64,000 nt of DNA from the NCBI GenBank assembly GCA_040772305.1, contig JAXGYK010000001.1, positions 1,674,001 through 1,738,000 of the forward strand, read 5' to 3'. The notes under the pieces were generated by a model. The model did no database searches and was not told the DNA's origin. It saw nothing but the letters and a program-made list of their open reading frames with translations. A program made the position numbers and the translations under genes. This DNA is from Mesolinea sp040772305 (GTDB lineage Bacteria; Chloroflexota; Anaerolineae; Anaerolineales; Anaerolineaceae). This document shows, piece after piece, positions 35,495 to 43,127 of this stretch (its first letter is position 1; every line of letters begins with the position of its first letter).

Positions 35495-35866
35495 CTAAAA
35501 TAAGCATTCAAGCTTTATGATGCAATCAAACGGGTAAACCTCTTTGCCTCTTTCGGTCATAAGGCAAACGCCATTTTCATCCACCTTTAATGCAATGCCA
35601 ATAATCGAAGATAAAGGCTTACCGGGCTGATCGATTGTTAACCGGATTGGCAGTTCATTTGCGATACTCGCCTGCAGGATCTCATCCCACCTCGCAAGCT
35701 CTTGTTCATCAAATACCGCTGCTTCACGGCGGAGACTTTTAGCCGCCTGGTCTGCGAGGATGGTCTCAGTATGGTCGCTAAGCAGCATGCCTTGCCATTT
35801 GAGCATCCGGCGGTCCGGATAAAGCATGGCATTGGGGTCGTACCCACGCGGCTTAGGCCACTGCAT
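35495..35866 (-). CDS. YolD-like partner of the Y-family polymerase
   Basis: Product of 123 residues. The pattern MLYPDRRMLKWQGMLLSDHTETI followed by LPIRLTIDQPGKPLSSIIGIALKVDENGVCL and YPFDCIIKLE is that of the YolD family (usually ~110 residues), which is encoded beside UvrX/YqjW-type polymerases in Bacillus. Its start overlaps the polymerase gene by 14 bases, so the pair is co-translated. The longer in-frame start at 36025 lies deep inside the polymerase gene and is rejected. Confidence 0.75.
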   Translation of the reverse strand: MQWPKPRGYDPNAMLYPDRRMLKWQGMLLSDHTETILADQAAKSLRREAAVFDEQELARWDEILQASIANELPIRLTIDQPGKPLSSIIGIALKVDENGVCLMTERGKEVYPFDCIIKLECLF

Positions 35867-37166
35867 GCGGTACCTCTGAATATCCTTGATGACCGCCAAC
35901 GTAGCCAGACCTGGCGAGATAGGTTGATGCCGGCAAGAGCGCTGTAGCACGAAAAACGGAGGTCTTGCCAAAGCGATCGTGAATGCTGTCAACAGCTTGA
36001 TCAAGGCGCAACCAGCGCATATCATCCTGCGGGGCGAAAAGACGTAACTGGGATTCTTCGGTGGAGGACTTCGCCAGAATACAATTCACATAAATCTGCC
36101 TGACAGGTTCACCGCGCCAGTGTGCAAGAAACAGTTCTTCAAAAACGATGATCAGCTCATGAGTCAGGTTGCTTGGACGGGACAGTTTGCGATCAACTGA
36201 AAAACTCCCCAGCCGATCTTTACTTGCGCCAATGGACAGCCCAGCCACGATGCAGCGTACGTGGTGCTTGCGTAATCTGGCGGCAACTTCGTCAACCATT
36301 TCGTGGAGGATGATCAGGATCTCATGGCGGTCTGAATAATCACGCATGAGCACCTGACCTTTTGAATAGCTTTTGGATTTGGCGTGGACGCGTTCCGAGA
36401 TGCGACTGTAATCGACGCCATTCGCGTGGTAGTACTGCTGCAGCCCGATGATGCCAAAAGCGCCTTCCAGGGATTGAGGATTGGAGTGTGCCAGTTCACA
36501 TACTGAGAAGATGCCCATGCTGTTCAAACGCCGTTCCCAGCCTCGGGATATGCCCCAGAAATCAGTCAGCTTTGGAATACGCCAGACGGTATCCGGAATG
36601 CCCGCATAGTTCCAGTAGGCGATCTGGTTGGGCTGGTGCTTGGCAGCGTTATCCAGAGCCAGTTTGGCCAAAAGCGGATTATCGCCAATGCCGATGGTTA
36701 CCGGCAGCCCAAGCTCTTTTTTCACGGCTTCCTTGATCTTGATAGCCATCGTCATCGGGTCGCCAAACAGGTGAGCAGTTGCTGTGAGATCAAGAAAGGA
36801 TTCGTCGATTGAATAGGTCAGAATATCCTCTTCAGCTGCGAATCGTCCAAAGATAGCGTTGATCTCGCGATTCTTGCGAACATAAAGGCCCATTGACGGG
36901 GGCACAATCATGATTCTGGGATCGTTGGGAATCTCAAACTTGCGGTTACCTGTCTTGATGCCAAAGACTTTTTTTATCATGGGTGAGGAGGCTAATACAA
37001 TCCCGCCAGGACGATCTAAGCCGCTAACCACCACGATAAATGCTTCCATCGGATCGATGCCACGGCGCACGGCTTCCACGGAGGCGAAAAAAGACTTAAC
37101 GTCCACACAAATCACATAACGCAGCGGCAGTTTGGAATAATCGATTGTCGACTTGCTAGAACACAT
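35853..37166 (-). CDS. Y-family DNA polymerase (UvrX/YqjW type)
   Basis: Product of 437 residues. Catalytic blocks: ICVDVKSFFASVEAVRRG (first Asp), ASSPMIKKVFGIKTGNRKFE, SIDESFLDLT (second Asp and Glu) and the helix-hairpin-helix region LTDFWGISRGWERRLNSMGI. The similarity is to the UvrX/YqjW group of SOS-induced error-prone polymerases found on phages and mobile elements. The ATG at 37166 is inside a LexA-type box, with a near-consensus sigma-70 promoter just upstream, so the mRNA is probably leaderless. Confidence 0.9.
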   Translation of the reverse strand: MCSSKSTIDYSKLPLRYVICVDVKSFFASVEAVRRGIDPMEAFIVVVSGLDRPGGIVLASSPMIKKVFGIKTGNRKFEIPNDPRIMIVPPSMGLYVRKNREINAIFGRFAAEEDILTYSIDESFLDLTATAHLFGDPMTMAIKIKEAVKKELGLPVTIGIGDNPLLAKLALDNAAKHQPNQIAYWNYAGIPDTVWRIPKLTDFWGISRGWERRLNSMGIFSVCELAHSNPQSLEGAFGIIGLQQYYHANGVDYSRISERVHAKSKSYSKGQVLMRDYSDRHEILIILHEMVDEVAARLRKHHVRCIVAGLSIGASKDRLGSFSVDRKLSRPSNLTHELIIVFEELFLAHWRGEPVRQIYVNCILAKSSTEESQLRLFAPQDDMRWLRLDQAVDSIHDRFGKTSVFRATALLPASTYLARSGYVGGHQGYSEVPHAVA

Positions 37167-37201
37167 GTTCTATTTATAAGACGGTTGGAGTGGATTGTCA
37201 A
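37158..37201 (-). promoter_or_regulatory. SOS-controlled promoter of the polymerase operon
   Basis: On the minus strand: -35 TTGACA (37196-37201), 17-base spacer, -10 TATAAA (37173-37178), then the LexA/DinR-like box AGAACATGTGTTCT (37158-37171; GAAC-N4-GTTC). The box covers both the expected transcription start and the ATG of the polymerase gene, so bound LexA would block initiation. No Shine-Dalgarno sequence fits between promoter and ATG. Confidence 0.8.
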
Positions 37202-37484
37202 TGGTTTGCGTTCCCTCAGACTCCAAAAACGACTCAAAAACACACTTTACTTTCAGCGGCTTTAATCGTGTAACAGGAAAGAAAGGTAGAGAGTTCATCG
37301 CGGATGTAAATGATCGTCTCAGACCGCAGCGGTTCAGGCTTGCGATCAACGATGAACTCATCGATTAAGGAAACAGGAAACAAGTGATCTCTTGGTTGGT
37401 GCTATTTTGAGTGTCCAAGAGGTATCCTCCAAAACCGGTATATATAGCGGTTATTTGGGGGCAGCCCTGCATATGGTAAAAAAA
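37202..37484. other. non-coding stretch with possible gene remnant
   Basis: Between the SOS promoter and tRNA-like copy B. On the minus strand a fragment reading DEFIVDRKPEPLRSETIIYI followed by RDELSTF is open for ~30 codons without start or family match. It may be a relic of a regulator or integrase end; nothing firmer can be said. Confidence 0.3.
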
Positions 37485-37548
37485 TACCCCCGGAGAGATT
37501 CGAACTCCCAACCAACAGATTCGAAGTCTGGAAACGCGGTAAAGGGGT
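37485..37548 (-). other. 64-nt tRNA-like sequence without a D arm, copy B
   Basis: Same length and layout as copy A: acceptor ACCCCTT with CGGGGGT-A, anticodon arm CCAGA-CTTCGAA-TCTGT (TCG at the anticodon position), variable loop TGGTT, identical T arm, and a 10-base linker in place of the D arm. All three stem differences from copy A keep pairing (U-G to C-G, U-A to U-G, U-G to C-G), and loop positions 32/38 change together. Confidence 0.6.
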
Positions 37549-37627
37549 GTTATTTTATATTTTCCTCGTTGAAAACGCCTTTTATTGTTGTTTTATAAGT
37601 CTTACCCTCAGTATATAGAGGGCGATT

Positions 37628-38126
37628 TTATTTTGGCCTTTTATATGGCAGGTCTTTTTCTAATGCAGTAATCTCAATATTTACACCATAAGTCCTTTTG
37701 AATATGAGCCCGCCGCCTGTTACATCTTTGACAACTGCTGTGAGCAGCATAGTACCATTGTCAACAAATTTTACATAATTTTCTGCTGTACGGCGAGATA
37801 AATGCCCTATTTGCTCTCCACTTGGCAGTACCACTGCAAAAGCATAGGGATCATAAGGATTATTCGGCTCACGCGTAAGATAGATTGAGGCGCATTCCGG
37901 GCCTAACTTTTTTGCAAATTATTTTTTGTCTGGATTCCCCATCTGGGTTGTTGAATGTTACTCCTACAACCTTTGTAAATGTGGAATATGCTACATGAAA
38001 AGTATTAGAGCTTTCTTCTTACTTTCACTACTTTGTTAATTAAGTCTGCGTCAGTTTGTTAGTTTGATTATCCAGCCTGTCTCTGCGTCTGCAATTTCAA
38101 AGCTTAATAATTTGTAACGTTTTCAT
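37628..38126 (-). pseudogene. decayed HIRAN-domain gene, copy B
   Basis: Same broken frames as copy A, including the stop after MKTLQIIKL and the frameshift before LTREPNNPYDP. The surviving 68-codon tail (MVLPSGEQIGHLSRRTAENY...) differs from copy A at few residues. Confidence 0.6.
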
Positions 38127-38131
38127 AGCAT

Positions 38132-38159
38132 GGTTTACATTACAAGGTTTACATTACAA
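38132..38159. repeat. two tandem 14-bp repeats at an IS edge
   Basis: GGTTTACATTACAA occurs twice in tandem (38132-38145, 38146-38159), again at 39360-39373 and again at 40450-40463. The inner copies flank the two-ORF insertion sequence as target duplications (14-18 bp, depending on how ambiguous edge bases are assigned); the last arises from the neighbouring IS481 target duplication. Confidence 0.75.
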
Positions 38160-39012
38160 GGTGATGAGCCAGCACATGGTATCCACTCCAATCGCCGAGT
38201 TGCACAGAGATCAAGTCCAGGAAGATAGGAGGGGCGAACCTGATTTTAGCATGGAGATCAGGATTATTCTTCAGGAGGAATTGCCATGGGGAGGCTCGGC
38301 TAAGCGCTGAATGCTTCCTGACCACATTGTAGTAATAGAGATAATTCATGGCCTCAAAGAAGAAAGCCTTGGGCGAAGGGATGGATAAGAGACGAGGGAT
38401 GTAAAACTCCTCATCATCCGTGCGGTGAGATCGTTCGACATGCGCATTCTCCTGAGGGGAGCCCTTATGGTTCTGGATGAATGAACAGCCAAAAGACGCG
38501 AGCAGCTTTCTTAGTTCGCTGACCTTGAGCCAGGAGCGTCCCCCGAATTCCTCACCATGATCTACGGTGAAGACAATCGGGACAGAGACATTATGCGATC
38601 TGAGCCAGGAGAGAACCCAGAGGAAGAACATCAGCCCATTGTTCCAGTTGCGCTCATAGGAATAGGCAATCAGCTTGAAACGGGAGTTCACATCGATAGC
38701 AGACCACTGATAAAGGGGCAGATTGCGGGCATAGTGGTGTTGAATTTGCTCCATGGAAAGCGCTTTTTGGTCGACTATGTACTTGAGGTCAATCTGGACA
38801 ATCTCAAAAGCTTTGGCCTGATACCAATCCACGAAAGGTCGTTCACCTTTCTTCTGAGATTTATGAACTGCTAATTTGGCCAGGTTCCGTCTGAGGATAT
38901 TGCGGATGGTGTGCTGGGAAAGCACTATCCCATCCGCTTCTTCCAGTTCCTCCTTTAATCGCAGAGGGCCATAGCGGGTCTGCCTGCGCAGAGCCAGAAC
39001 CCGTTCCTCCAA
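38149..39012 (-). CDS. transposase catalytic part (rve/DDE), second ORF of an IS
   Basis: Product of 287 residues as read. Candidate catalytic residues are Asp in VQIDLKYIV, Asp in FTVDHGEEFGG and Glu in NAHVERSHRT. The frame opens without a proper start: upstream codons read AELEERVLALRRQTRYGPLRLKEEL, directly continuing the HTH ORF in the -1 frame at a GGGG run (39020-39025), so a fused protein by -1 frameshifting, or a one-base mutation, is implied. Its stop codon (38149-38151) lies in the flanking repeat, outside the element as delimited here. Confidence 0.75.
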   Translation of the reverse strand: MEERVLALRRQTRYGPLRLKEELEEADGIVLSQHTIRNILRRNLAKLAVHKSQKKGERPFVDWYQAKAFEIVQIDLKYIVDQKALSMEQIQHHYARNLPLYQWSAIDVNSRFKLIAYSYERNWNNGLMFFLWVLSWLRSHNVSVPIVFTVDHGEEFGGRSWLKVSELRKLLASFGCSFIQNHKGSPQENAHVERSHRTDDEEFYIPRLLSIPSPKAFFFEAMNYLYYYNVVRKHSALSRASPWQFLLKNNPDLHAKIRFAPPIFLDLISVQLGDWSGYHVLAHHLVM

Positions 39013-39359
39013 CTCAGCCCCGTTTTGTTGGCAACTCGCTTTGGCGCCTTGCTCTGATCCTTCAGGCTTCCTGCGGCTTTTTTACTTAGCGCTTTGTACA
39101 CCGTCGCCCTGGTAACGTTCAGGATACGGGCTGTTCGGGATACATTCCCGGATTGGGCTTTGTGAACCTGCAGGATCGCTCGCCGTGCTGCTTCCGGACT
39201 GATCTGCCTCAGTTCTCGGTAGTCTAAGTGGGTGATATCTTTGATCAATATATACCTCGATGTCTCTATATCCTATCCCCCATAATTCCAGACATCGATC
39301 TCTGTACCCCAGGTAATTCCAGTTCATAAACTGTATACTATGTGCTGACCCCCTCACAA
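38160..39359 (-). mobile_element. two-ORF insertion sequence, ~1.2 kb (IS3/IS481-like)
   Basis: Sub-terminal inverted repeats share CAGCACATRGTAT at both ends (38170-38182 and, reversed, near 39335-39347). Direct repeats GGTTTACATTACAA flank it. Exact ends are ambiguous by a few bases. The right edge abuts, and is partly duplicated by, the IS481-family insertion at 39374. Family assignment beyond an rve/DDE element with a separate HTH ORF is uncertain. Confidence 0.7.
38955..39248 (-). CDS. helix-turn-helix ORF of the two-ORF IS
   Basis: Product of 97 residues with an HTH (SGNVSRTARILNVTRATVYKALSKK). The tail after VANKTG is out of family and probably reflects the frame change into the catalytic ORF. 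A normal fused transposase would be about 370-380 residues. Confidence 0.7.
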   Translation of the reverse strand: MIKDITHLDYRELRQISPEAARRAILQVHKAQSGNVSRTARILNVTRATVYKALSKKAAGSLKDQSKAPKRVANKTGLSWRNGFWLCAGRPAMALCD

Positions 39360-39373
39360 GGTTTACATTACAA
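39349..39373. repeat. left 25-bp target duplication of the second IS481-family copy
   Basis: Identical to 40439-40463. It spans the right end of the older two-ORF IS and its flanking repeat, which orders the two insertions. Confidence 0.88.
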
Positions 39374-40438
39374 TGTAGGATTACAGTACATATTGGACAG
39401 TGAGTGAGAAAGAATAGCAGGGAATGGAAGTATCCGTTATTGTTATTGCGCTGAAACAAAACAATGAGGAGAAACCATAACCTGCTATGGATAAGATAAC
39501 ACAAGATATGAAATACCGACATTCAGTGGTCAAATATGCGCTCAATCAGGGGGTGAGCAAAGCCAGCAGAAAATATAACAAAAGCCGCAGCTATATCTAT
39601 TTTTGGCTCAAGCGCTATGATGGAGATATTCGTTCCCTGGCCTGTCGATCGAGAAGGCCAGAGCATCATCCCCGTCAACACAGCCAGGATGAGATCGCCT
39701 TGATCCGACGCTATCAGGAACGGAATAAAGACCTGGGATTATATGAGCTTTGGTTCAAACTAAGAAAGCAAGGCTATCGCCGCCATTATGTCAGTCTGTA
39801 CCGAGTGATGCAGCGGGAAGGATTGGTCAGGCAAAAGAAGCACACAAAGAAAAGATACCAGGCACAAGCCTATGAACAGATGCAATATCCCGGACAGAGG
39901 ATCCAAGTCGACGTAAAAGTAGTCCCCAAAGCGTGTATCGTCGATAAAAAGTGGAAACAATATTATCAATACACCGCAATTGATGAATATAGTCGTTTGA
40001 GATATCTGGAAGGCTTTCAGACAGCAGACACATTCTCTTCAGCAATCTTTATTGAGCACGCCATTGCCTGGTTCAAGGGCAGAGGAATTGAGCTTGAATG
40101 TGTGCAAACGGATAATGGAGTTGAGTTCACTAAACGCTTTCTAAGGACCAAAAACGCGCATGATCTTAGCTTGTTTGAGATTGTGTTACGTGACAAAGGG
40201 ATAAGACATAAGTTCATCAGACCCTATACTCCCAGACATAATGGGAAGGTAGAACGAAGCCATAAGGAGGATCAAAAACGTTTCTATAACAAGTCAAAGT
40301 TCTATTCATTTGAGGATTTCAAAAGACAACTGAGAAGACACAATCAGCGTTCTAACCATATACCGATGCGTCCATTGAAGTTCTTATCACCTGTTCAATT
40401 TTTATCTCAGACTGTCCAATATGTTTGACAATCCTACA
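39374..40438 (+). mobile_element. IS481-family insertion sequence, copy 2 (1065 bp)
   Basis: Begins TGTAGGATT and ends AATCCTACA, with terminal inverted repeats of about 28 bp that include CATATTGGACAGT. Nearly the same length and layout as the copy at 3070-4135, and again with a very long (25-26 bp) target duplication. It stops 29 bases before the -35 box of tRNA-Pro, counting the duplicated target. Confidence 0.9.
39487..40428 (+). CDS. IS481-family DDE transposase
   Basis: Product of 313 residues: HTH (SKASRKYNKSRSYIYFWLKRYDG) and rve core with Asp in VDVKVVP, Asp in VQTDNGVEFT and Glu in GKVERSHKED. Homologous along its whole length to the transposase at 3184-4125. GAGGAG stands 15-20 bases before the ATG. 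Intact. Confidence 0.9.
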   Translation: MDKITQDMKYRHSVVKYALNQGVSKASRKYNKSRSYIYFWLKRYDGDIRSLACRSRRPEHHPRQHSQDEIALIRRYQERNKDLGLYELWFKLRKQGYRRHYVSLYRVMQREGLVRQKKHTKKRYQAQAYEQMQYPGQRIQVDVKVVPKACIVDKKWKQYYQYTAIDEYSRLRYLEGFQTADTFSSAIFIEHAIAWFKGRGIELECVQTDNGVEFTKRFLRTKNAHDLSLFEIVLRDKGIRHKFIRPYTPRHNGKVERSHKEDQKRFYNKSKFYSFEDFKRQLRRHNQRSNHIPMRPLKFLSPVQFLSQTVQYV

Positions 40439-40463
40439 CCCCCTCACAAGGTTTACATTACAA
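40439..40463. repeat. right 25-bp target duplication of the second IS481-family copy
   Basis: Exact copy of 39349-39373. An extra matching A next to each copy makes 26 bp possible. Confidence 0.88.
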
Positions 40464-40467
40464 TTAC

Positions 40468-40496
40468 TTGCGAAAAATCCATGGAGTGTGTATAAT
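40468..40496 (+). promoter_or_regulatory. tRNA-Pro promoter
   Basis: TTGCGA (40468-40473), 17-base spacer, TATAAT (40491-40496). The IS pile-up ends 4 bases upstream of the -35 box and leaves the promoter intact. Confidence 0.8.
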
Positions 40497-40512
40497 CCGG
40501 CTCTAATGTAAT

Positions 40513-40587
40513 CGGGGCGTGGCGCAGTCCGGCTAGCGTGCTTGCATGGGGTGCAAGAGGTCGAAGGTTCAAATCCTTTCGCCCCGA
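40513..40587 (+). tRNA. tRNA-Pro (anticodon GGG)
   Basis: Full cloverleaf of 75 nt: acceptor CGGGGCG/CGCCCCG, D arm GCGC/GCGT, anticodon arm CTTGC-ATGGGGT-GCAAG with GGG at 34-36, five-base variable loop, T arm GAAGG-TTCAAAT-CCTTT, discriminator A. The 3' CCA is not encoded. Confidence 0.95.
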
Positions 40588-40592
40588 CTGAT

Positions 40593-40634
40593 AGACCACT
40601 TACTTGTTTATTTATTTTAGGTAAGTGGTCTTTT
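40593..40634 (+). terminator. terminator of tRNA-Pro
   Basis: AGACCACTTAC pairs over 11 bp with GTAAGTGGTCT, followed by TTTT, six bases after the tRNA. Confidence 0.85.
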
Positions 40635-40793
40635 GTTGCCAATTTCCAGCCAATTATAAAACCTAAAACCACTTTAGGACATTATCTCAATATGAACCAT
40701 TGCTACATTGGTATATTATCTTGTGTGTCTTTTGATTTTTGTCTGTGCCAAGTCTATGCTATATATATCTACTGTAATAATTTATTTCATACA

Positions 40794-41297
40794 TTAGTCT
40801 GACAATCTGTTTCTAATGTAATCTCCTACTTTGTCTTGTGGGATGTTAAGGATTTGCGCAACCTCGGAAGAAATCAGTTGTTCTGCGGTTTTCATAAAGT
40901 CCTTATCAAACATATGAACCGTTTTCCCTAACGAAAGCTGCTTCTTGCGATGATGGTGTAGGGTTCGTATCATACAAATGATGTCCTCACAATTACCAGA
41001 AGCAAGCAACTCTGTGTAATGTTCTTTCCTTTGTGTTTCGTCTTCAATCCAGTTGTTATTTTTACCAGCAACAGCGGTTAATAGTTCTGCAAGCTGTGCT
41101 GCAGATAGTATCTTTCGGATTTTAGAAACAGCTAAGGCATTGTTCTTAGGAACATAGTATTTTGTAGATGTGTCGTAGCACGGTTCTAAAATATAGTATT
41201 CCGATGTATGACGATTGATTTTTACATCACATATCGAGGTAATATTACACGCTCCGTGTGCTCCATATACCACAGTATCGCCTTGCTTGAAGTCCAT
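40794..41297 (-). CDS. CarD/CdnL-like transcription regulator
   Basis: Product of 167 residues. The N-terminal RNA-polymerase-interaction domain (FKQGDTVVYGAHGACNITSI...YYILEPCYDTSTKYYVPKNN) and the helical C-terminal part (HHHRKKQLSLGKTVHMFDKDFMKTAEQLISSEVA) are those of short CarD_TRCF proteins. Relatives bind RNA polymerase and stabilise open promoters. GGGAG precedes the ATG at 41297. Its A/T-rich sequence and position next to tRNA-Pro and IS elements suggest acquisition, perhaps from Firmicutes. Confidence 0.82.
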   Translation of the reverse strand: MDFKQGDTVVYGAHGACNITSICDVKINRHTSEYYILEPCYDTSTKYYVPKNNALAVSKIRKILSAAQLAELLTAVAGKNNNWIEDETQRKEHYTELLASGNCEDIICMIRTLHHHRKKQLSLGKTVHMFDKDFMKTAEQLISSEVAQILNIPQDKVGDYIRNRLSD

Positions 41298-41775
41298 AAA
41301 TATCTCCCTGGTCTATGAATATTTTTGATTTTATCTAAGGAAAGTCCCTTGATTTACATAAGCGAATTTTCTTGCTTTAGCTGAAATATTCGCTTACATC
41401 AGCCTTATCGTTGTACTGCTTTCTAACGGGGACAACGATAATGCCATCTTCTTGCACGAATTTGTCAACAATCTGGTAACAAGTACGAACGCGATCAAGC
41501 AAAGATTTGTAATGCCCGATTTAATCGTGGTTGATTTACAACGCACGCTCTTTGCTGTAACCCATTTCTTCCTTCTGTGCGAAAATTAAGGTCTGAAGAA
41601 TACAAGCTGCTTTAACACGCTTTCCAGTAACACCTCCTTTGGTGCACTACATTACGGCAGAATTAGTTGACCTATAATGCAGAGAGGTGTTCGAGCGAAA
41701 CTAAACAGTTGAAACTCCGACTGCCATCGAAATCTCTGCTGAAATCACTCTCATGGCAACTTGGGTTGCATAAAA
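41298..41775. other. gene-free stretch with a broken ORF
   Basis: On the minus strand, about 41550-41395, an open fragment reads HYKSLLDRVRTCYQIVDKF then VQEDGIIVVPVRKQYNDKAD and ends VSEYFS-stop; upstream, QKEEMGYSKERAL is in another frame. It looks like the tail of a protein now broken by stops and shifts; its family is unknown. The third IS481-type element starts at its far edge. Confidence 0.35.
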
Positions 41776-42860
41776 TGTACTACTAGGTTTCTCTCCTAAC
41801 ATATAATAGAAGACGGAAAGGAGAGCAACGATGACAGCTGAAGAGAAAGTAGCACGGCATAAGTTAAGTGTTCTGGAGCTGGCGCAGACCCTGGGGAATG
41901 TCAGTGAGGCTTGCAGGATTAAGGATGTATCTAGGACCCAGTTTTACGAATACAAACGGCGTTTTCAAACACATGGATTGGAGGGATTGAAAGACCTGCC
42001 GCCAATTCATAAGACGCACCCATTCACTACTCCGCCAGAGGAAGTAGAACGATTGCTTGGTGTTAGCCTGGATCATCCAAGCTGGGGATGTGTGAAGTTG
42101 AGCAGTATGCTCAAGCTTGAGGGGATCACAATCAGTTCACCAACGATTCAAAACATACTGATCAAACATGGCATGGCGAGCCGTTATGAAAGGCTGTTGA
42201 AACTGGAAGAGAGAGCCGCCCAACAGGCCATTGAATTAACTCCGGAACAAGTAGCACAGATTGAAAAGGCCAACCCCTGCTTCAGAGAAAGGCATGTTGA
42301 GAGCAGCAAACCAGGTGAATTACTCTCACAAGACACATTTTATGTTGGAGTACTCAAAGGGGTGGGGAGAGTGTATCTACATGCTGTGGTAGATACATAT
42401 GGCAGCTTTGCCTTTGGTTTCCTGCATACCTCAAAGCAACCAGAAGCAGCGGTGGCAGTTTTGCACAACAATGCATTGCCTTTCTATCAAGCCCTTGGGT
42501 TTGAGGTTACTGCTGTTATTACAGACAATGGCAGGGAGTTCTGCGGAAAGGAAACTCACCCTTACGAACTTTACCTGTCCCTAAACGACATTGAGCATCG
42601 TACAACACGGGTGAGGAGACCACAGACTAATGGGTTTGTGGAACGTTTCAACAGGACTGTCCTGGATGAATTTTTTAGGACAGCCTTCCGTACCAAGTTC
42701 TACGAATCAGTGGAGGCTTTACAGACAGATCTGGACCAATGGTTGATCCATTACAACACAGAACGTCCACACCAAGGGTATCGCAACATGGGTCGCCGCC
42801 CTATGGATACAGTACAATTGTTTGTAAAGAAATCCGCAAAGAAAGAAGCCTAGTAGTACA
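41776..42860 (+). mobile_element. third IS481-family insertion sequence (1085 bp)
   Basis: Terminal inverted repeats TGTACTACTAGG at both ends, and a 7-bp target duplication CATAAAA at 41769-41775 and 42861-42867. This short duplication is normal for the family and contrasts with the 25-26 bp of the other two elements. Confidence 0.9.
41831..42853 (+). CDS. IS481-family transposase
   Basis: Product of 340 residues: N-terminal HTH (GNVSEACRIKDVSRTQFYEYKRRF), then rve core with Asp in SQDTFYVGV, Asp in VITDNGREFCG and Glu in GFVERFNRTV, and the terminal block YNTERPHQGYRNMGRRP. AAAGGAGAG precedes the ATG. Only distantly related to the other two transposases in the window. Intact. Confidence 0.9.
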   Translation: MTAEEKVARHKLSVLELAQTLGNVSEACRIKDVSRTQFYEYKRRFQTHGLEGLKDLPPIHKTHPFTTPPEEVERLLGVSLDHPSWGCVKLSSMLKLEGITISSPTIQNILIKHGMASRYERLLKLEERAAQQAIELTPEQVAQIEKANPCFRERHVESSKPGELLSQDTFYVGVLKGVGRVYLHAVVDTYGSFAFGFLHTSKQPEAAVAVLHNNALPFYQALGFEVTAVITDNGREFCGKETHPYELYLSLNDIEHRTTRVRRPQTNGFVERFNRTVLDEFFRTAFRTKFYESVEALQTDLDQWLIHYNTERPHQGYRNMGRRPMDTVQLFVKKSAKKEA

Positions 42861-43127
42861 CATAAAAATTGTAGCATTTTTTCAAATAAATTTCATGCAC
42901 AAATTTAAAAATTGTTCTTTCAACATCGCATTAATTTTTTTATTTTCTTCAAATTCATCATGCTTTTTCCATTAATTAAGACAGCTTTTTGAACTTCATA
43001 TTCTGCGGAAACCCTGAAACCCTATCCTTTAATCCCCTTTTCCCCTCTAGCATTATTATGACATCTTTCCCCTAATGCAGGGTCTATGCTAATCTTGGTT
43101 TAGCATTTCGTGTGCTACTGATTGTGC

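Larger units (their letters stand above)
37485..38126 (-). repeat. long direct repeat, copy B
   Basis: Partner of 33447-34090. It ends at 38124-38126 (the ATG of the decayed HIRAN frame), next to the 14-bp repeats that border the following insertion sequence. Confidence 0.85.

Noticed and set aside
35440..35495. GCAC/GTGC hairpin after the YolD-like gene as a terminator
   Set aside because: The stem is only four pairs and the T-run lies on the wrong side for the minus-strand operon.
35866..36025. Longer start of the YolD-like gene
   Set aside because: The extra residues are out-of-frame polymerase sequence; the ATG at 35866 gives the usual family length.
37392..37598. Short plus-strand ORF reading RRDSNSQPTDSKSG
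   Set aside because: This pattern is a known artefact of translating tRNA T-arm sequence; it lies over the tRNA-like copy B.
38132..38159. Tandem 14-mers as the start of a CRISPR array
   Set aside because: The unit is too short, there are no spacers, and the copies are explained by target duplications; no cas genes are present.
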